Positions 13,290 to 22,711 are shown, counted from the first letter of the stretch. The stretch: 31,007 nt of DNA from an uncultured Alphaproteobacteria bacterium (GCA_903905285.1 CAIVFQ010000206.1:1-31007); one strand, 5' to 3'. A program made the numbers and translations. Notes: a model not told the origin generated them from the sequence alone.

Positions 13290-14636
13290 ATGAATAAACC
13301 TTTGGGGTTATCTTTGATTCCGGCCATTCAATGGCACGAGGGGATGTTGTTATCCCCCCAACACTTGCAGCAAAATGATCTGCGGTTTGAACAAATCCTC
13401 CACCATCACATGAAACTGATCGCGCCCTACCACTGGGGGGTGAGTCATTTGAAACTTGACCCCATCGTCTTACCTGACGGGTTGGTGCGTGTTTTAGCCC
13501 TTCAGGCGGTTATGCCCGATGGCCTGGTCATTGATTACGAGGCGACCAGCGGCGAAGATGTCCCCTTAGAGGTTGACATTAAGCCTTTCAAGCCCCTTTC
13601 CCCAAGGGAAGAAATAACCATCAGCCTGGCGATTGCTGAGTATATACCGGGTATATCGCCTATCGTTGGCGACAGGGCCCGTTATTCGTCCAAAGAAGGA
13701 ATCGAAACAAAGGACATTAACCTAGATGACAATGCCATAAAGATTCCTTGTTTAATGCCCAAGTTATTGTTGCATGTGGGTGAGAAATTACCGTCTAGAA
13801 CGATTGGGTTCCCCCTTGTGAAAATGGTTTTTAAAGACGAAGCTTTTATTCAAGCCCCTTACATGCCCCCTTGTTTTCGTGTTAATCACCATGCAGTCCT
13901 TTGGCAGCTTTGTTCAGAGGTTTGCCAAAAAATACGCGAGAAAGCCGTTTATTTGTGTGACAAATGGCAAAACCAAGTTGGGACACCTTTGTTGCAGGAG
14001 ACATCGAATCTGTTACGCCCATTGGTGATGATTTTACCCAGCCTAGAGGTTTTATTGAACAGTCCTGCTATTCAGCCTTGGACATTGTTTGAAAAATTAT
14101 GTGAAGTGGTGGGGGTTCTAACGCCTTTGCGTTTATCACAAATTCCCCCTGTATTGCCGGCTTATCACCATAACGATTTGTTGGGATGTTTCCGGCCTGT
14201 TTTTGATGTTATTTATCAATATCTTCACAGTATTGAAATTGCCTTTGCCATTTTTTCTTTCACACAAAAAGACAGATTGTTTTACTTAACCCTGAACCCA
14301 GCATTTTTATCAGAAAAATTATACATTGGCATTCGCGCGCCCAAGGGCATGAGCGAGGTTGAGCTGGAAGAATGGATGAGCGATTGCGTCATTACCTCTG
14401 ACTTTGCGGTGGAATCGGTTCGTTCCCGTCGCATGACAGGGGCAGTTCGCCGTGTGTTAAGGAATGAAGACTTGTTCGAACTGATGCCCAGCCGTGGCGT
14501 AGTTGTTTTTGAAGTTGATAGTGATCCAACTTACATCAAGCCAGAACAAAACTTAAACATCTTCAATCCGGCTGATACGCTTGATCGGCGCCCAACTGAG
14601 ATCGTTTTATATGTCCGTAAGAATCAAAAGAGTTAG
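13290..14636 (+). CDS. tssK: Type VI secretion system baseplate protein TssK
   Basis: Encodes 448 residues, the usual TssK length. The N-terminus has the family hallmark IQWHEGMLLSPQHLQQND, followed by HHHMKLIAPYHWGV and the conserved C-terminal part with YLTLNP and VELEEWM. TssK forms trimers that dock the baseplate to the TssL/TssM membrane complex at the inner membrane. The start is well supported: AGGAGA at 13278-13283, 6 nt before the ATG. tssL follows by 16 bp in the same operon. The other T6SS genes (tssB, tssC, hcp, vgrG, tssM, tssJ and others) are not in this window. A 36-bp palindrome upstream may regulate the pair. Confidence 0.92.
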   Translation: MNKPLGLSLIPAIQWHEGMLLSPQHLQQNDLRFEQILHHHMKLIAPYHWGVSHLKLDPIVLPDGLVRVLALQAVMPDGLVIDYEATSGEDVPLEVDIKPFKPLSPREEITISLAIAEYIPGISPIVGDRARYSSKEGIETKDINLDDNAIKIPCLMPKLLLHVGEKLPSRTIGFPLVKMVFKDEAFIQAPYMPPCFRVNHHAVLWQLCSEVCQKIREKAVYLCDKWQNQVGTPLLQETSNLLRPLVMILPSLEVLLNSPAIQPWTLFEKLCEVVGVLTPLRLSQIPPVLPAYHHNDLLGCFRPVFDVIYQYLHSIEIAFAIFSFTQKDRLFYLTLNPAFLSEKLYIGIRAPKGMSEVELEEWMSDCVITSDFAVESVRSRRMTGAVRRVLRNEDLFELMPSRGVVVFEVDSDPTYIKPEQNLNIFNPADTLDRRPTEIVLYVRKNQKS

Positions 14637-14652
14637 AGCGTAGAGTTAGACG

Positions 14653-15420
14653 ATGACAATTGCCAACAGCCTTTTGTTAGAGAATTTTCAAGCCTTTTAT
14701 TATGAGGTTTTGCGCCAAAAAGAACGGGCCCTTCGCCTAAGCATCCCTACCGATGTGTTTGATGACCCAAGCACCCCCACCGTGGTCGAAACAATTCAAA
14801 TGCGCCTTCGTGAAACGTTGCAGGAACAAGCCTTAAAAATGGAGTATGCAGTTGGGGTGGGCAATATGGCTGCCTTTCGGGATGCGCAGTATCTGATGGT
14901 TTGTTTGGCGGATGAAATTTTTTTGAACTTGCAATGGGCAGGGGCGAAAATCTGGGACAGACTGCTTTTAGAGGCCCAGCTGTTTCAAACACAAATAGCC
15001 GGTGAATATGTTTTTAAGAAATTAGATGCCCTGTTGGAAAACAACGACCCTGCCCGGGAAGAGCTAGCCCTGCTTTATTTTATGGTTTTAAGTTTGGGGT
15101 TTCGCGGCCAATATCGCGGCACCGATGATGAACAGAAAATAAAATGGTACCTAGATCACCTTTATAAGGTTATTCAGGGCCGGCCGCCCCGTCTTTCAAA
15201 AGCTGACCAGCCTTTTCTTATTCGTCAATGTTACGATTACACGTTAACTGAACCCGCTGGCAGGGGGCTTCCCGATAACCGGGCCTGGGCCTTTGCGATT
15301 GGGGGGGTGATTATTTCGTATGTTTTTATCACTTACGTGGTTTGGTATCGCCTGGCGTCAGAGGTGCATCAAGCCCTTGGCCTTATTTTCGAACAGACAC
15401 GCCAAATTCCGTTGGTCTAA
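14653..15420 (+). CDS. tssL: Type VI secretion system membrane protein TssL (DotU family)
   Basis: Encodes 255 residues. A cytoplasmic helical domain has the DotU/TssL signature DAQYLMVCLADEIFLN and, later, LLYFMVLSLGFRGQYRG. A single C-terminal TM helix (about 212-232) is followed by a short periplasmic tail of some 20 residues. There is no OmpA-like peptidoglycan-binding extension, so this is the short form. TssL anchors the T6SS trans-envelope complex and contacts TssK. It lies 16 bp after tssK with a weak ribosome site and ends convergent with the outer-membrane protein gene. The partner tssM, which often follows, is absent. Confidence 0.9.
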   Translation: MTIANSLLLENFQAFYYEVLRQKERALRLSIPTDVFDDPSTPTVVETIQMRLRETLQEQALKMEYAVGVGNMAAFRDAQYLMVCLADEIFLNLQWAGAKIWDRLLLEAQLFQTQIAGEYVFKKLDALLENNDPAREELALLYFMVLSLGFRGQYRGTDDEQKIKWYLDHLYKVIQGRPPRLSKADQPFLIRQCYDYTLTEPAGRGLPDNRAWAFAIGGVIISYVFITYVVWYRLASEVHQALGLIFEQTRQIPLV

Positions 15421-15434
15421 ATTCGCATAAAAAA

Positions 15435-15460
15435 ATCACGCCGTTTTGAAACGGCGTGAT
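15435..15460 (-). terminator. Rho-independent terminator (mainly for the outer-membrane protein gene)
   Basis: ATCACGCCGTTT (15435-15446) and AAACGGCGTGAT (15449-15460) form a perfect 12-bp stem. On the minus strand a run of seven T follows (complement of the A-run 15429-15435), making a strong intrinsic terminator for the gene at 15524-16264. On the plus strand it could also stop tssL, though without a T-run. Confidence 0.85.
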
Positions 15461-15474
15461 CTTGAAAACAAATT

Positions 15475-15512
15475 GTCATTGCGCGAGCCCCTGAAAGGGG
15501 TTCGCCATGACG
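15475..15512. repeat. Palindromic intergenic repeat, short copy
   Basis: A 38-bp inverted repeat, GTCATTGCGCGAGCCCCT with AGGGGTTCGCCATGAC around a GAA loop. It shares the family ends GTCATTGCG and ATGAC with the longer palindromes at 7979 and 18759, but has a different core. It lies between the tssL/omp terminator and the omp stop. Confidence 0.65.
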
Positions 15513-15523
15513 AATCGGCAGAT

Positions 15524-16264
15524 TTAGAATTTGTAAGCTAAACCAAATTTAACAACATGCGCTGTGTATTTAACAGAAACATCTTTGGATTTAATTTTCC
15601 CACCAACGTTATAGCCGTATTCAGCACGTGCTAACACGTTACCAAACGCGCGTTCATAACCAAATCGAGGAACAAGAACCACTTGGTTTTTTGATTTGGT
15701 GCTGGTGCTGGCAGATTGTAGCTTATTTCCAGCAAACATAACATCAGTATGACCAATTGTTGCTTTATCACGGCTGAACTCTAAACCTAATTTCGCGTAA
15801 ATCAAATTTTCATTCGCAATAACAGCACCGATGCGAGGGGTAATTCCAAATACAACACCCCGTTCGTACTTGCTATTAATATTAAAGCTGCCTTTTACTG
15901 TATTGGCACCCTGTGTTGCTGTAGGTTCTTGGGCATAGGTTGTATTCTTGTTGGCAGTTGTGTGCTCAATGCTGAATTCACCACCCCAATAAAAGCCATT
16001 ATTGTTTTGGCCATAGCCTGAATAAATACCATAGGTTAAACCATTTGCTTTTTTAGCCTTATTGAGGGCGGCATTACGGATCACAACGTTCCCCCCTGGC
16101 ACGCCAGTTATAGTATCCTGAATGGCTGGAATATTTGTCGTATCCTTACGTTGTGTCCAACCTAATTGGCCACCAACATAAAAACCATTAAAAGAAGCAG
16201 GGGCTGCTTGTGCTGCTTGGGTTACTGCTAAAGCACCCAATAAAATTAAAGATAATTTTTTCAT
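15524..16264 (-). CDS. Outer-membrane beta-barrel protein (porin/OmpA-like family)
   Basis: Encodes 246 residues. A signal peptide, MKKLSLILLGALAVTQAAQA, has a clear AQA cleavage site. The mature part opens with FNGFYVGGQLGWTQ, typical of small 8-stranded outer-membrane barrels. Alternating strands follow, and the C-terminus VVKFGLAYKF ends in Phe, the BAM recognition signal. A GITPRIGAVI-type strand and the closing strand fit the porin/OmpA-like barrel families found in many alphaproteobacterial host-associated species. It is probably an abundant surface protein, exported through SecA and perhaps aided by the PpiC foldase nearby. It has its own promoter and a strong terminator, so it is monocistronic. 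The exact function is unknown. Confidence 0.85.
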   Translation of the reverse strand: MKKLSLILLGALAVTQAAQAAPASFNGFYVGGQLGWTQRKDTTNIPAIQDTITGVPGGNVVIRNAALNKAKKANGLTYGIYSGYGQNNNGFYWGGEFSIEHTTANKNTTYAQEPTATQGANTVKGSFNINSKYERGVVFGITPRIGAVIANENLIYAKLGLEFSRDKATIGHTDVMFAGNKLQSASTSTKSKNQVVLVPRFGYERAFGNVLARAEYGYNVGGKIKSKDVSVKYTAHVVKFGLAYKF

Positions 16265-16284
16265 ATTAAAACTCTTGATTGATT

Positions 16285-16313
16285 GTTTATCGATTGCCCG
16301 AATATATGGTCAA
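16285..16313 (-). promoter_or_regulatory. Candidate promoter of the outer-membrane barrel gene
   Basis: On the minus strand TTGACC (16313-16308) is followed by a 17-bp spacer and ATAAAC (16290-16285). The -35 is good and the -10 is weak. It sits about 20 bp before the ATG at 16264. Confidence 0.35.
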
Positions 16314-16387
16314 ACCCTTCCAAAACTAAACATGAATGTTGAAAATTAAGGCTATACATAAATAAGACAGTGTCTTTTTTGCAACTC

Positions 16388-18679
16388 TTACCCCTCCTTA
16401 ACGCCACATTCTAGGGCATCGACTACCGCTAAGGCCGTCATGTCGATAATTCCCCGCACATTAACGGTGGGCGTTAGAATCTGTGCGCTGCCACGAATAC
16501 CCATCAGAATAGGGCCAATGATTAACTCATTCCCCAATGCCCGGGCCATTTTGAACGAAATATTGGCCGCCTCGATGTTTGGCATAACCAACAAATTGGC
16601 CGGCCCTTGCAATTGAGAATGCGGGAAAATCTTATGGCGGATATCAGGACACAAGGCGGCATCGGCGTGCATTTCGCCTTCTACTTCTAAGTCGGGGGCT
16701 GCCTGTCTTAACATTTGCAAAACAATTTGCATCTTACGGGCTGAAGGACTGCGTGATGACCCAAAATTGGAATGCGAGATTAACGCGACTTTCGGTATCA
16801 TGCCAAACCGTCGAATTTGTTGCGCTGATAACAACGTCATTTCAACCAATTGTTCCGGGGTAGGGTCAATATTGATATAGGGGTCGCAAATGAACAAAGG
16901 CTGATGATCCATCACCAACGCACACAAAGCCGCACATTGATTGAATTGAGGCTGCACACCCAGAATTTTCTGCAGCTGGCGGAAATGGTCAATATAACGG
17001 CCAATAACGCCACAAATTAATGTATCTGCATCCCCCAGGTGCACCATCAAAGCGGCGATGATGGTCGTATTGGTGCGAACCAGTGTTTTTGCCACGTCGG
17101 GGGAGATACCGCGACGTTCGGTTAGGCCGTGATAAGTGGTCCAATAACGGTGATAGCGGGGGTCATTATTCGGGTCGACAACCTCATAATCTTTGCCAAC
17201 CTGAAGGCGAAGGCCCAGGGTATTAATGCGCCGCTGAATGATTTCTGGGCGTCCCACCAAAATAGGGAACCCAATTTTCTCGTCAATAAGGGTTTGCACG
17301 GCTTGTAAAATGCGTTCTTCTTCACCCTCTGCAAAGACAACGCGGGCTGTGGGATGGTCTTTCTTCTTCGCCTTAGAGAACACAGGTTGCATCACCAAGC
17401 TTGACCCATAGATGAACGCCTGTAACTGCTCACGATACGCCACCATATCTTTGATAGGGCGCGTGGCAACACCAGTTTCCATCGCCGCCTGGGCGACCAC
17501 GATGGCCAATTCAACAAATAGACGGGGGTCAAAAGGTTTGGGAATAATAAAGTCAGCGCCAAAGCGGTGTATTTCTCCACCATAAGCGTTCGAGACAATA
17601 TCAGAACTTTCAGCCTGGGCCAATTTAGAAATAGCATTAACACAAGCGATTTTCATTTCTTGATTAATGGTGGTCGCGCCCACATCCAACGCCCCGCGGA
17701 AGATGTACGGAAAGCATATGGCATTGTTAACTTGGTTAGGATAATCAGATCGCCCTGTCGCCACAATCGCATCATCACGAACCTGTGCAACCAAAGGCGG
17801 CAGAATTTCAGGATCAGGGTTGGCTAAAGCCAAAATCAACGGCTTGGGCGCCATTTTGGAGACCATCTCAGGTGTTAAAACCTTGGCAACTGATAAACCT
17901 AAAAAGATGTCAGCCCCTTCAATGGCCTGGCCAAGATCACGATGAGGCGTATTTTGAGCATAGAAGCGTTTTGAGTCATCCAATAAGTCGCCACGGCCTT
18001 CATAGACAACGCCCTTACTGTCGGTTATCATCACGTTTTCACGCTTTAGACCCATGTCAATTAACAGATCAAGACAGGCCAAAGCAGCAGCCCCAGCCCC
18101 CGAGGTCACCAATCGAACCTGATCAATTTTCTTACCCAAAAGTTCAAGGCCATTCAAAATGGCCGCCCCAACCGTGATGGCAGTGCCATGCTGATCGTCG
18201 TGAAACACGGGAATTTTTAAGCGTTCTTTTAATTTCTTTTCAATGTAAAAACATTCAGGGGCTTTGATATCCTCCAGATTAATCCCGCCAAAGGTGGGTT
18301 CTAAGGACGCAATAATATCAACCAGCTTGTCAGGATCGGTTTCGTCAATCTCTATATCAAAGGCATCAATGCCGGCAAACTTTTTAAAGAGAACGGCTTT
18401 TCCTTCCATAACGGGTTTTGACGCCAATGCACCTATATTTCCAAGGCCCAATACCGCTGTTCCATTCGTGATCACGGCAATTAAATTTGAACGGGCCGTT
18501 AATTCTGCGGCCTGGCTGGGGTCTTTAACAATTGCCCGACACGGTTCTGCCACACCTGGCGAGTAAGCCAAGGCTAAATCATGGCGATCTGCCAATGATT
18601 TGGTGGGAGCAATCGCCAATTTTCCATAGGGCTTGCGGCGATGATAATCTAAAGACTGTTGATAAATATCACGTGACAT
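16388..18679 (-). CDS. maeB: NADP-dependent malic enzyme with phosphotransacetylase-like domain (MaeB)
   Basis: Encodes 763 residues, the full MaeB length. The N-terminal malic-enzyme half has [11 protein letters not shown] with the catalytic Tyr, the metal/malate region ([28 protein letters not shown]), and a Rossmann motif [14 protein letters not shown]. It oxidatively decarboxylates malate to pyruvate with NADPH. From about residue 430 a phosphotransacetylase-like domain follows ([46 protein letters not shown]). In characterised MaeB proteins this domain is not catalytic but mediates regulation by acetyl-CoA. A GAGAGAG ribosome site precedes the ATG. The gene is monocistronic. It links dicarboxylates from the TCA cycle or host to pyruvate and supplies NADPH. 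Confidence 0.95.
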   Translation of the reverse strand: MSRDIYQQSLDYHRRKPYGKLAIAPTKSLADRHDLALAYSPGVAEPCRAIVKDPSQAAELTARSNLIAVITNGTAVLGLGNIGALASKPVMEGKAVLFKKFAGIDAFDIEIDETDPDKLVDIIASLEPTFGGINLEDIKAPECFYIEKKLKERLKIPVFHDDQHGTAITVGAAILNGLELLGKKIDQVRLVTSGAGAAALACLDLLIDMGLKRENVMITDSKGVVYEGRGDLLDDSKRFYAQNTPHRDLGQAIEGADIFLGLSVAKVLTPEMVSKMAPKPLILALANPDPEILPPLVAQVRDDAIVATGRSDYPNQVNNAICFPYIFRGALDVGATTINQEMKIACVNAISKLAQAESSDIVSNAYGGEIHRFGADFIIPKPFDPRLFVELAIVVAQAAMETGVATRPIKDMVAYREQLQAFIYGSSLVMQPVFSKAKKKDHPTARVVFAEGEEERILQAVQTLIDEKIGFPILVGRPEIIQRRINTLGLRLQVGKDYEVVDPNNDPRYHRYWTTYHGLTERRGISPDVAKTLVRTNTTIIAALMVHLGDADTLICGVIGRYIDHFRQLQKILGVQPQFNQCAALCALVMDHQPLFICDPYINIDPTPEQLVEMTLLSAQQIRRFGMIPKVALISHSNFGSSRSPSARKMQIVLQMLRQAAPDLEVEGEMHADAALCPDIRHKIFPHSQLQGPANLLVMPNIEAANISFKMARALGNELIIGPILMGIRGSAQILTPTVNVRGIIDMTALAVVDALECGVKEG

Positions 18680-18730
18680 AAAGACTCTCTCGTTAAAATG
18701 ATAAAGGCAGGGCCGAAATTCTCTATACCC

Positions 18731-18862
18731 TTTTCAGATGATTTACCCGGATTTTCTCGTCATTGCGAGGAGCATAGAGACGCGGCAATTCAGAGAATGA
18801 CTGGATCATCACGCTCCATTATGTCGCTCGCGATGACGGAGGCTCTGAAAAATCATCTAAAA
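18731..18862. repeat. Extended palindromic repeat upstream of maeB
   Basis: The core is a GTCATTGCGAGGAGC family palindrome (18759-18837), ending CTCGCGATGAC. It is flanked by further matching arms, TTTTCAGATGATTT (18731-18744) and AAATCATCTAAAA (about 18850-18862), so the inverted repeat reaches roughly 130 bp. A TATACT at 18870-18865 (minus strand) directly abuts the outer arm, so a maeB transcript could begin inside this structure. Confidence 0.65.
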
Positions 18863-18864
18863 CG

Positions 18865-18870
18865 AGTATA
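18865..18870 (-). promoter_or_regulatory. Possible maeB -10 element
   Basis: TATACT on the minus strand is a good -10, but the -35 position (TTTCGT, 18893-18888) is poor. If used, the leader is about 180 nt and carries the palindromic repeat as a large hairpin. Confidence 0.25.
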
Positions 18871-19285
18871 GTGTTAATCTTTTTTTAACGAAAATCAGTT
18901 AGCATGGAAAACTAGGAGGGAATTTTTTAAAAGACCCCTGCATGTCATTGGGGAGGTCTCCCCCGTCCTATCCACCCTAAAAAATATCATAAAAAAGTTA
19001 ACGTCAGGTTAATAACCACAAAAAAGAGACATATTTTCAAGATAAATTTTGAAAAACTTTTACAAAGGAAAGAAATCTCAAGTTGATGTTAAAATAATGT
19101 AGGTCGATATCTTACCCAGACGCTGCAGATGAAAAGGTCGAAAGCCCTCATAATCGCTACCTGCCGAAGCCTAAATCTCGCCAAAGTTCTTTGTGCGAAG
19201 AAGGTAAGGCGTAGGGGGAGATCCCGTCATTCTCTGGATCAAAAAAGAACCCTGTTTTAAGACTGGTTAATAAATGATCTAATGA
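18871..19285. other. Intergenic region between maeB and the MFS gene
   Basis: No convincing gene. It contains a compact hairpin, GGGGAG-GT-CTCCCC (18950-18963), AT-rich sequence to about 19100, and a GC-richer block (19100-19250). On the minus strand that block reads DPENDGISPYALPSS and then KELWRDLGFGR before a stop, with no start codon; it may be a decayed coding or repeat fragment. A 44-codon plus-strand frame from 19130 has no ribosome site. Nothing here is recognised. Confidence 0.4.
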
Positions 19286-20482
19286 TCATGAATCCCCACT
19301 AACGCCATCTTTTACCCGTTTTGTGTGACTTTGAAAATGACGCAAAAAAATCAAACAATTAAGTGCTATAAAGCTCAACACTCCAGCAAGTAAAAATATA
19401 TTTCTTGTGGACCAAGAATCCATGATTGGAGTTGCTAATACGGGCGATATTGCTTGTGTTACAAGTATGGGGAGAGCTAATTTTCCCATCAAGCTTGCGT
19501 ACCCTCTTGAGCCAAATAAAACAAGAGGTAGTATGCTCATTGTAATCGTTGCCATTCCGTTGCTCATTCCATAGGCTATTGCGAAAATAAAGCTAGCGGG
19601 TGCCCCAATAACAAGTAGCAACAAAATAGATATGGGCATAATGCTGGCCCAAAAGATTCCAGAATTTATAGGGTTAAATTTATGTCCAAACAGCAGTTCT
19701 ATTATGCGACCTGCGATTTGTGAGGGTCCAATAAGTGCAGCAATAAATGCAGCTTTTTCTATAGATAAACCCAGCCCTCCAAAAATATTTATTAAAAATA
19801 CGGATCCAGTAGATCCCACTACAGAACGTAAGATTGCAAACGATGCTAGTAAGTAGATAATGATCCTCATTTTCCCCAGAATCTTTATCACCGGAGTAGA
19901 TTCTGCTACTTCTGCAGGAACCCCCTTTGGGATGCTAAAATAATATATGGGGGCCCATATCAACAAATGTGGGAGACTATAAGCGAGCAATGTATTCCGC
20001 CAACCTATTAACTGAATTAAGTAAGTAGTGAGGGGCCAGAAGAATGTTGCAAATCCAGATATGATAGTAACTCTGATAATTACTTTTTTTGCCCCTTGCC
20101 CAAAAAGACGAACTAAAGAAGCAAAGCAGGCGGAAAATAGACCAAGGGCCATGGCAAGGCCGATAATGGTCCAACCAATGTACCAAATAATTAAGCCATT
20201 TGTTGCTGACAATACTATTAAACCAAGTGAAGCCAGCAAACTACCAATAAAGAGGGAAAGCCGTCCACCTTCATTTTCTATCCATGATCCTATTTTAGGT
20301 GCACAGATGCCGGATAGAAAAAGTGACCATGAAAATCCTCCTACCAGAGCTATAGTGCTCTCGCCAATTTCATTGGCTACAATTTTAATAAGAGTTGCTG
20401 GCAGATAATATGTTGTTGCCCACATATAAATTTGAGCAAAACCCATTATAAGTGTAAGGCGATATGTGCTCTTTAAATTCAT
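19286..20482 (-). CDS. Major facilitator superfamily transporter
   Basis: Encodes 398 residues with about 12 hydrophobic segments and almost no soluble domain, the size and layout of an MFS permease. The opening TYRLTLIMGFAQIYMWATTYY resembles a family of bacterial permeases of unassigned substrate. A GSWIENEGGRLSLFIG loop lies after TM2, in the place of the MFS loop motif. A mid-protein cytoplasmic loop (SIPKGVPAEVAESTPVIK) separates the two halves. The gene is visibly more AT-rich than its neighbours, with many ATA, AAT and AGA codons, which suggests transfer. It stands alone: its upstream and downstream gaps hold no related genes, so the substrate cannot be inferred. Confidence 0.85.
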   Translation of the reverse strand: MNLKSTYRLTLIMGFAQIYMWATTYYLPATLIKIVANEIGESTIALVGGFSWSLFLSGICAPKIGSWIENEGGRLSLFIGSLLASLGLIVLSATNGLIIWYIGWTIIGLAMALGLFSACFASLVRLFGQGAKKVIIRVTIISGFATFFWPLTTYLIQLIGWRNTLLAYSLPHLLIWAPIYYFSIPKGVPAEVAESTPVIKILGKMRIIIYLLASFAILRSVVGSTGSVFLINIFGGLGLSIEKAAFIAALIGPSQIAGRIIELLFGHKFNPINSGIFWASIMPISILLLLVIGAPASFIFAIAYGMSNGMATITMSILPLVLFGSRGYASLMGKLALPILVTQAISPVLATPIMDSWSTRNIFLLAGVLSFIALNCLIFLRHFQSHTKRVKDGVSGDS

Positions 20483-20628
20483 GCGCTAGCTGTTATTTCT
20501 CAAAAAACTGAACTTATAGTAATCCCTAATACACCACCTTCGTTATTGCGGGGAGGGATAGGGTAATTGGTTTTAAATCTGAGTAAAATATTTGCCGTAA
20601 AATCGCACAAAAGTATCCAAAAACAATA

Positions 20629-20660
20629 AAGGCGGCCCAGAGAGTCTCTGGCGCCGCCTT
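20629..20660 (-). terminator. Rho-independent terminator of the PpiC gene
   Basis: AAGGCGGC pairs with GCCGCCTT, with inner CCAGAGA/TCTCTGG arms, giving a stem of about 15 bp. On the minus strand it is followed by TATTGTTTTTGG, a moderate T-run. It lies about 22 bp after the stop of the foldase gene. Confidence 0.8.
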
Positions 20661-20682
20661 ACTTTAAAAGATATTGCTTTTG

Positions 20683-22674
20683 TTAAGCAGCCGGAGCAGC
20701 AGCAGGTGCTTTCACTTCCGGTGAAGCAGGCGCTGCCTTAGGGGCTTCCTCTGCCTTTTTTGGCTCGGTCACTGCAGTAGTCTGAGCTTCAGCAGGTTTT
20801 TTTGCCTCAGCCGCTTTCTCAGCTATAGGTTGACCATTCATGTCAAACTTTTTAACTGTTACTTGCTTTCTTAAGCCTTCTAAAACCTTAACACTTTGTT
20901 CTGCTGAGATAACTTTTACCAATTCAGCGCGGGCTTCTTCAAGCTTCGGCGGCTCGATCGGGCGCTTATCTTCAACGCGAACAATGCTGTAACCCATCTC
21001 ACCAACTTGAATTGGCTCTGGCAACAAGGTTGCCTTCGCAGCCTTGAACACAACGTCAGCAAATTCCTTTGGCAATTCGTTGCGGCGAACGTACCCTAGG
21101 TCACCGTTGTTGGCTTTGCTTTGTTCATCGACAGAATAGGTTTTGACCATTTCTTCGAAGCTAGAACCTGATTTTAACGCCTTCATAACCTTAACAGCAT
21201 CTTCTTTTGTCTTAACCAAAATGTGACGCAGACGGATTTCCATCTCGTTCTTTGGCATCATTTTCAAAAGCTGTTGGTACTTCGCGTTAATCATTTCAGG
21301 GGTGATCAACTTAGCCACTTCTTGTTCCAAGTAGAACTTCTGCGTTAAAGCCTCTTTCGCATCAGAAATTCTTTTCAAAACAGCAGGGTCTTTATCCGTG
21401 CCGGCTTTACGTGCCTCTGCAGAGATTAACTTCATGTCAATGACACGGTTTAGCAAAGGTTCGAACACTTTATCAAAGGGAACTTCCTTTAGCTGAGCCG
21501 GCAGTGAAGCCATGCTTTCTTTAAGATCAGCGATTTTAACTTTGTCGCCATTTTGGAATTCTGCCACGACCATATTGTCATCAAGGGTCTTTAGGTCAAC
21601 GGCTGGTTGATCTGCTGGCTTTTCGCCTTTTGCTTCGGCTTCAGCCTCGGCTTTTCTTTGTTCAGGTGTTTTTTCAACCAATGGTTTTCCATCCAAGCCT
21701 GTTTTCTTGACGCCGCTATCTGCACGAAGCTTCTCGATCACTTTCACCGCATATTCTGGACTGACGGCTTTAAAGATATCATCGCGAACTTTTTCAAATT
21801 TTGGCGGTTCAACAGGGCGTTTGTCGTCAAGGCGGATCACGCTGTAACCAACGTCACCAATTTTCATTGGTTCCGTAATAACTGATCCTTTGGCGGCCTT
21901 AAATACCAATTCAGCAAAATCTTTCGGTAAGTCTTCTTTGCGAACATAACCAAGATCACCACCTTTTGCTTTTGATTCGGTGTCTAATGATTTTTCTTTA
22001 ACAAGTTCATCAAAGCTTTTGCCTGACTTAATCTGTTTTAGAATCTCGGCTGCTTCTTCTTTCGTTTTGATAAGAATATGGCTGAGTTTAACTTCCATCT
22101 GATCTTTAGGAAGAAGTTTCAAAAGTTCTTGATATTTCTCTTGAAGAACAGTGTCAGTAATCAATTTGGCAATTTCTTGATCCAAATAAGATTTTTGAAT
22201 AAGGGCTTCTTGAGCTTCAGCAATACGTTTTAAAACGTCAGGATTTTTATCAACGCCAGCTTGGCGAGCAGCACTTAACAACAATTTTGTGTCGATCAAG
22301 CGACTTAACAAAGGATCATAAATCTTCTCTAGTCCGGCCTCTTGCAGTTGAGGAGGCAAACTTGAAAAAACTTTTTTAACATCTCTCAAGGTAATTTTTT
22401 CACCGTTTGAAAATTCGGCAGAAACCTTTTTCGCATCTGGATCAGTCGACTCTTCTTCCTTTGGTTCAGGCGCTTGAGGTGCCTCTACCTTTGGTGCTTC
22501 CGCGGGAGGAGTCGTTGTTTCTTGCTCAGGAGTCTCTTGTGTTTCCTGGTTCTTTTCAGGAACAGGTACCGGGCTAGGTGTTTCAGAGGTCGGCTTGGGT
22601 TGCTTAAAGAAGAAAAACCATCCTACCAGCGCAGCTGCCACTACCACTACGCCCAAAGTCATTTTAGATTTCAT
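20683..22674 (-). CDS. Membrane-anchored periplasmic foldase with two PpiC/parvulin units
   Basis: Encodes 663 residues. An N-terminal TM anchor (about 6-23) is followed by a Pro/Glu-rich linker to about residue 82. Two homologous units follow, about 84-330 and 369-617. Each has a SurA/PrsA-like helical chaperone part (SSLPPQLQEAG; ASLPAQLKEVP) and a parvulin domain with SHILIKTKEEA (198) or RHILVKTKEDA (483) and GDLGYV (239, 524). A Lys/Ala/Pro-rich tail closes the protein. It should catalyse cis-trans isomerisation of prolyl bonds and chaperone exported proteins. Single-unit PpiC proteins of about 300 residues are common; tandem full units are unusual. It is divergent from secA, as PpiC-type genes often are in alphaproteobacteria. 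AAGGA precedes the start. Confidence 0.9.
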   Translation of the reverse strand: MKSKMTLGVVVVAAALVGWFFFFKQPKPTSETPSPVPVPEKNQETQETPEQETTTPPAEAPKVEAPQAPEPKEEESTDPDAKKVSAEFSNGEKITLRDVKKVFSSLPPQLQEAGLEKIYDPLLSRLIDTKLLLSAARQAGVDKNPDVLKRIAEAQEALIQKSYLDQEIAKLITDTVLQEKYQELLKLLPKDQMEVKLSHILIKTKEEAAEILKQIKSGKSFDELVKEKSLDTESKAKGGDLGYVRKEDLPKDFAELVFKAAKGSVITEPMKIGDVGYSVIRLDDKRPVEPPKFEKVRDDIFKAVSPEYAVKVIEKLRADSGVKKTGLDGKPLVEKTPEQRKAEAEAEAKGEKPADQPAVDLKTLDDNMVVAEFQNGDKVKIADLKESMASLPAQLKEVPFDKVFEPLLNRVIDMKLISAEARKAGTDKDPAVLKRISDAKEALTQKFYLEQEVAKLITPEMINAKYQQLLKMMPKNEMEIRLRHILVKTKEDAVKVMKALKSGSSFEEMVKTYSVDEQSKANNGDLGYVRRNELPKEFADVVFKAAKATLLPEPIQVGEMGYSIVRVEDKRPIEPPKLEEARAELVKVISAEQSVKVLEGLRKQVTVKKFDMNGQPIAEKAAEAKKPAEAQTTAVTEPKKAEEAPKAAPASPEVKAPAAAPAA

Positions 22675-22711
22675 AACGGGTCCTTGATGTTAATTAATAC
22701 TGTTTGAGTAC

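Noticed and set aside
19130..19264. 44-codon plus-strand frame between maeB and the MFS gene
   Set aside because: No ribosome site, no recognisable features, and the opposite strand carries an equally likely decayed frame.
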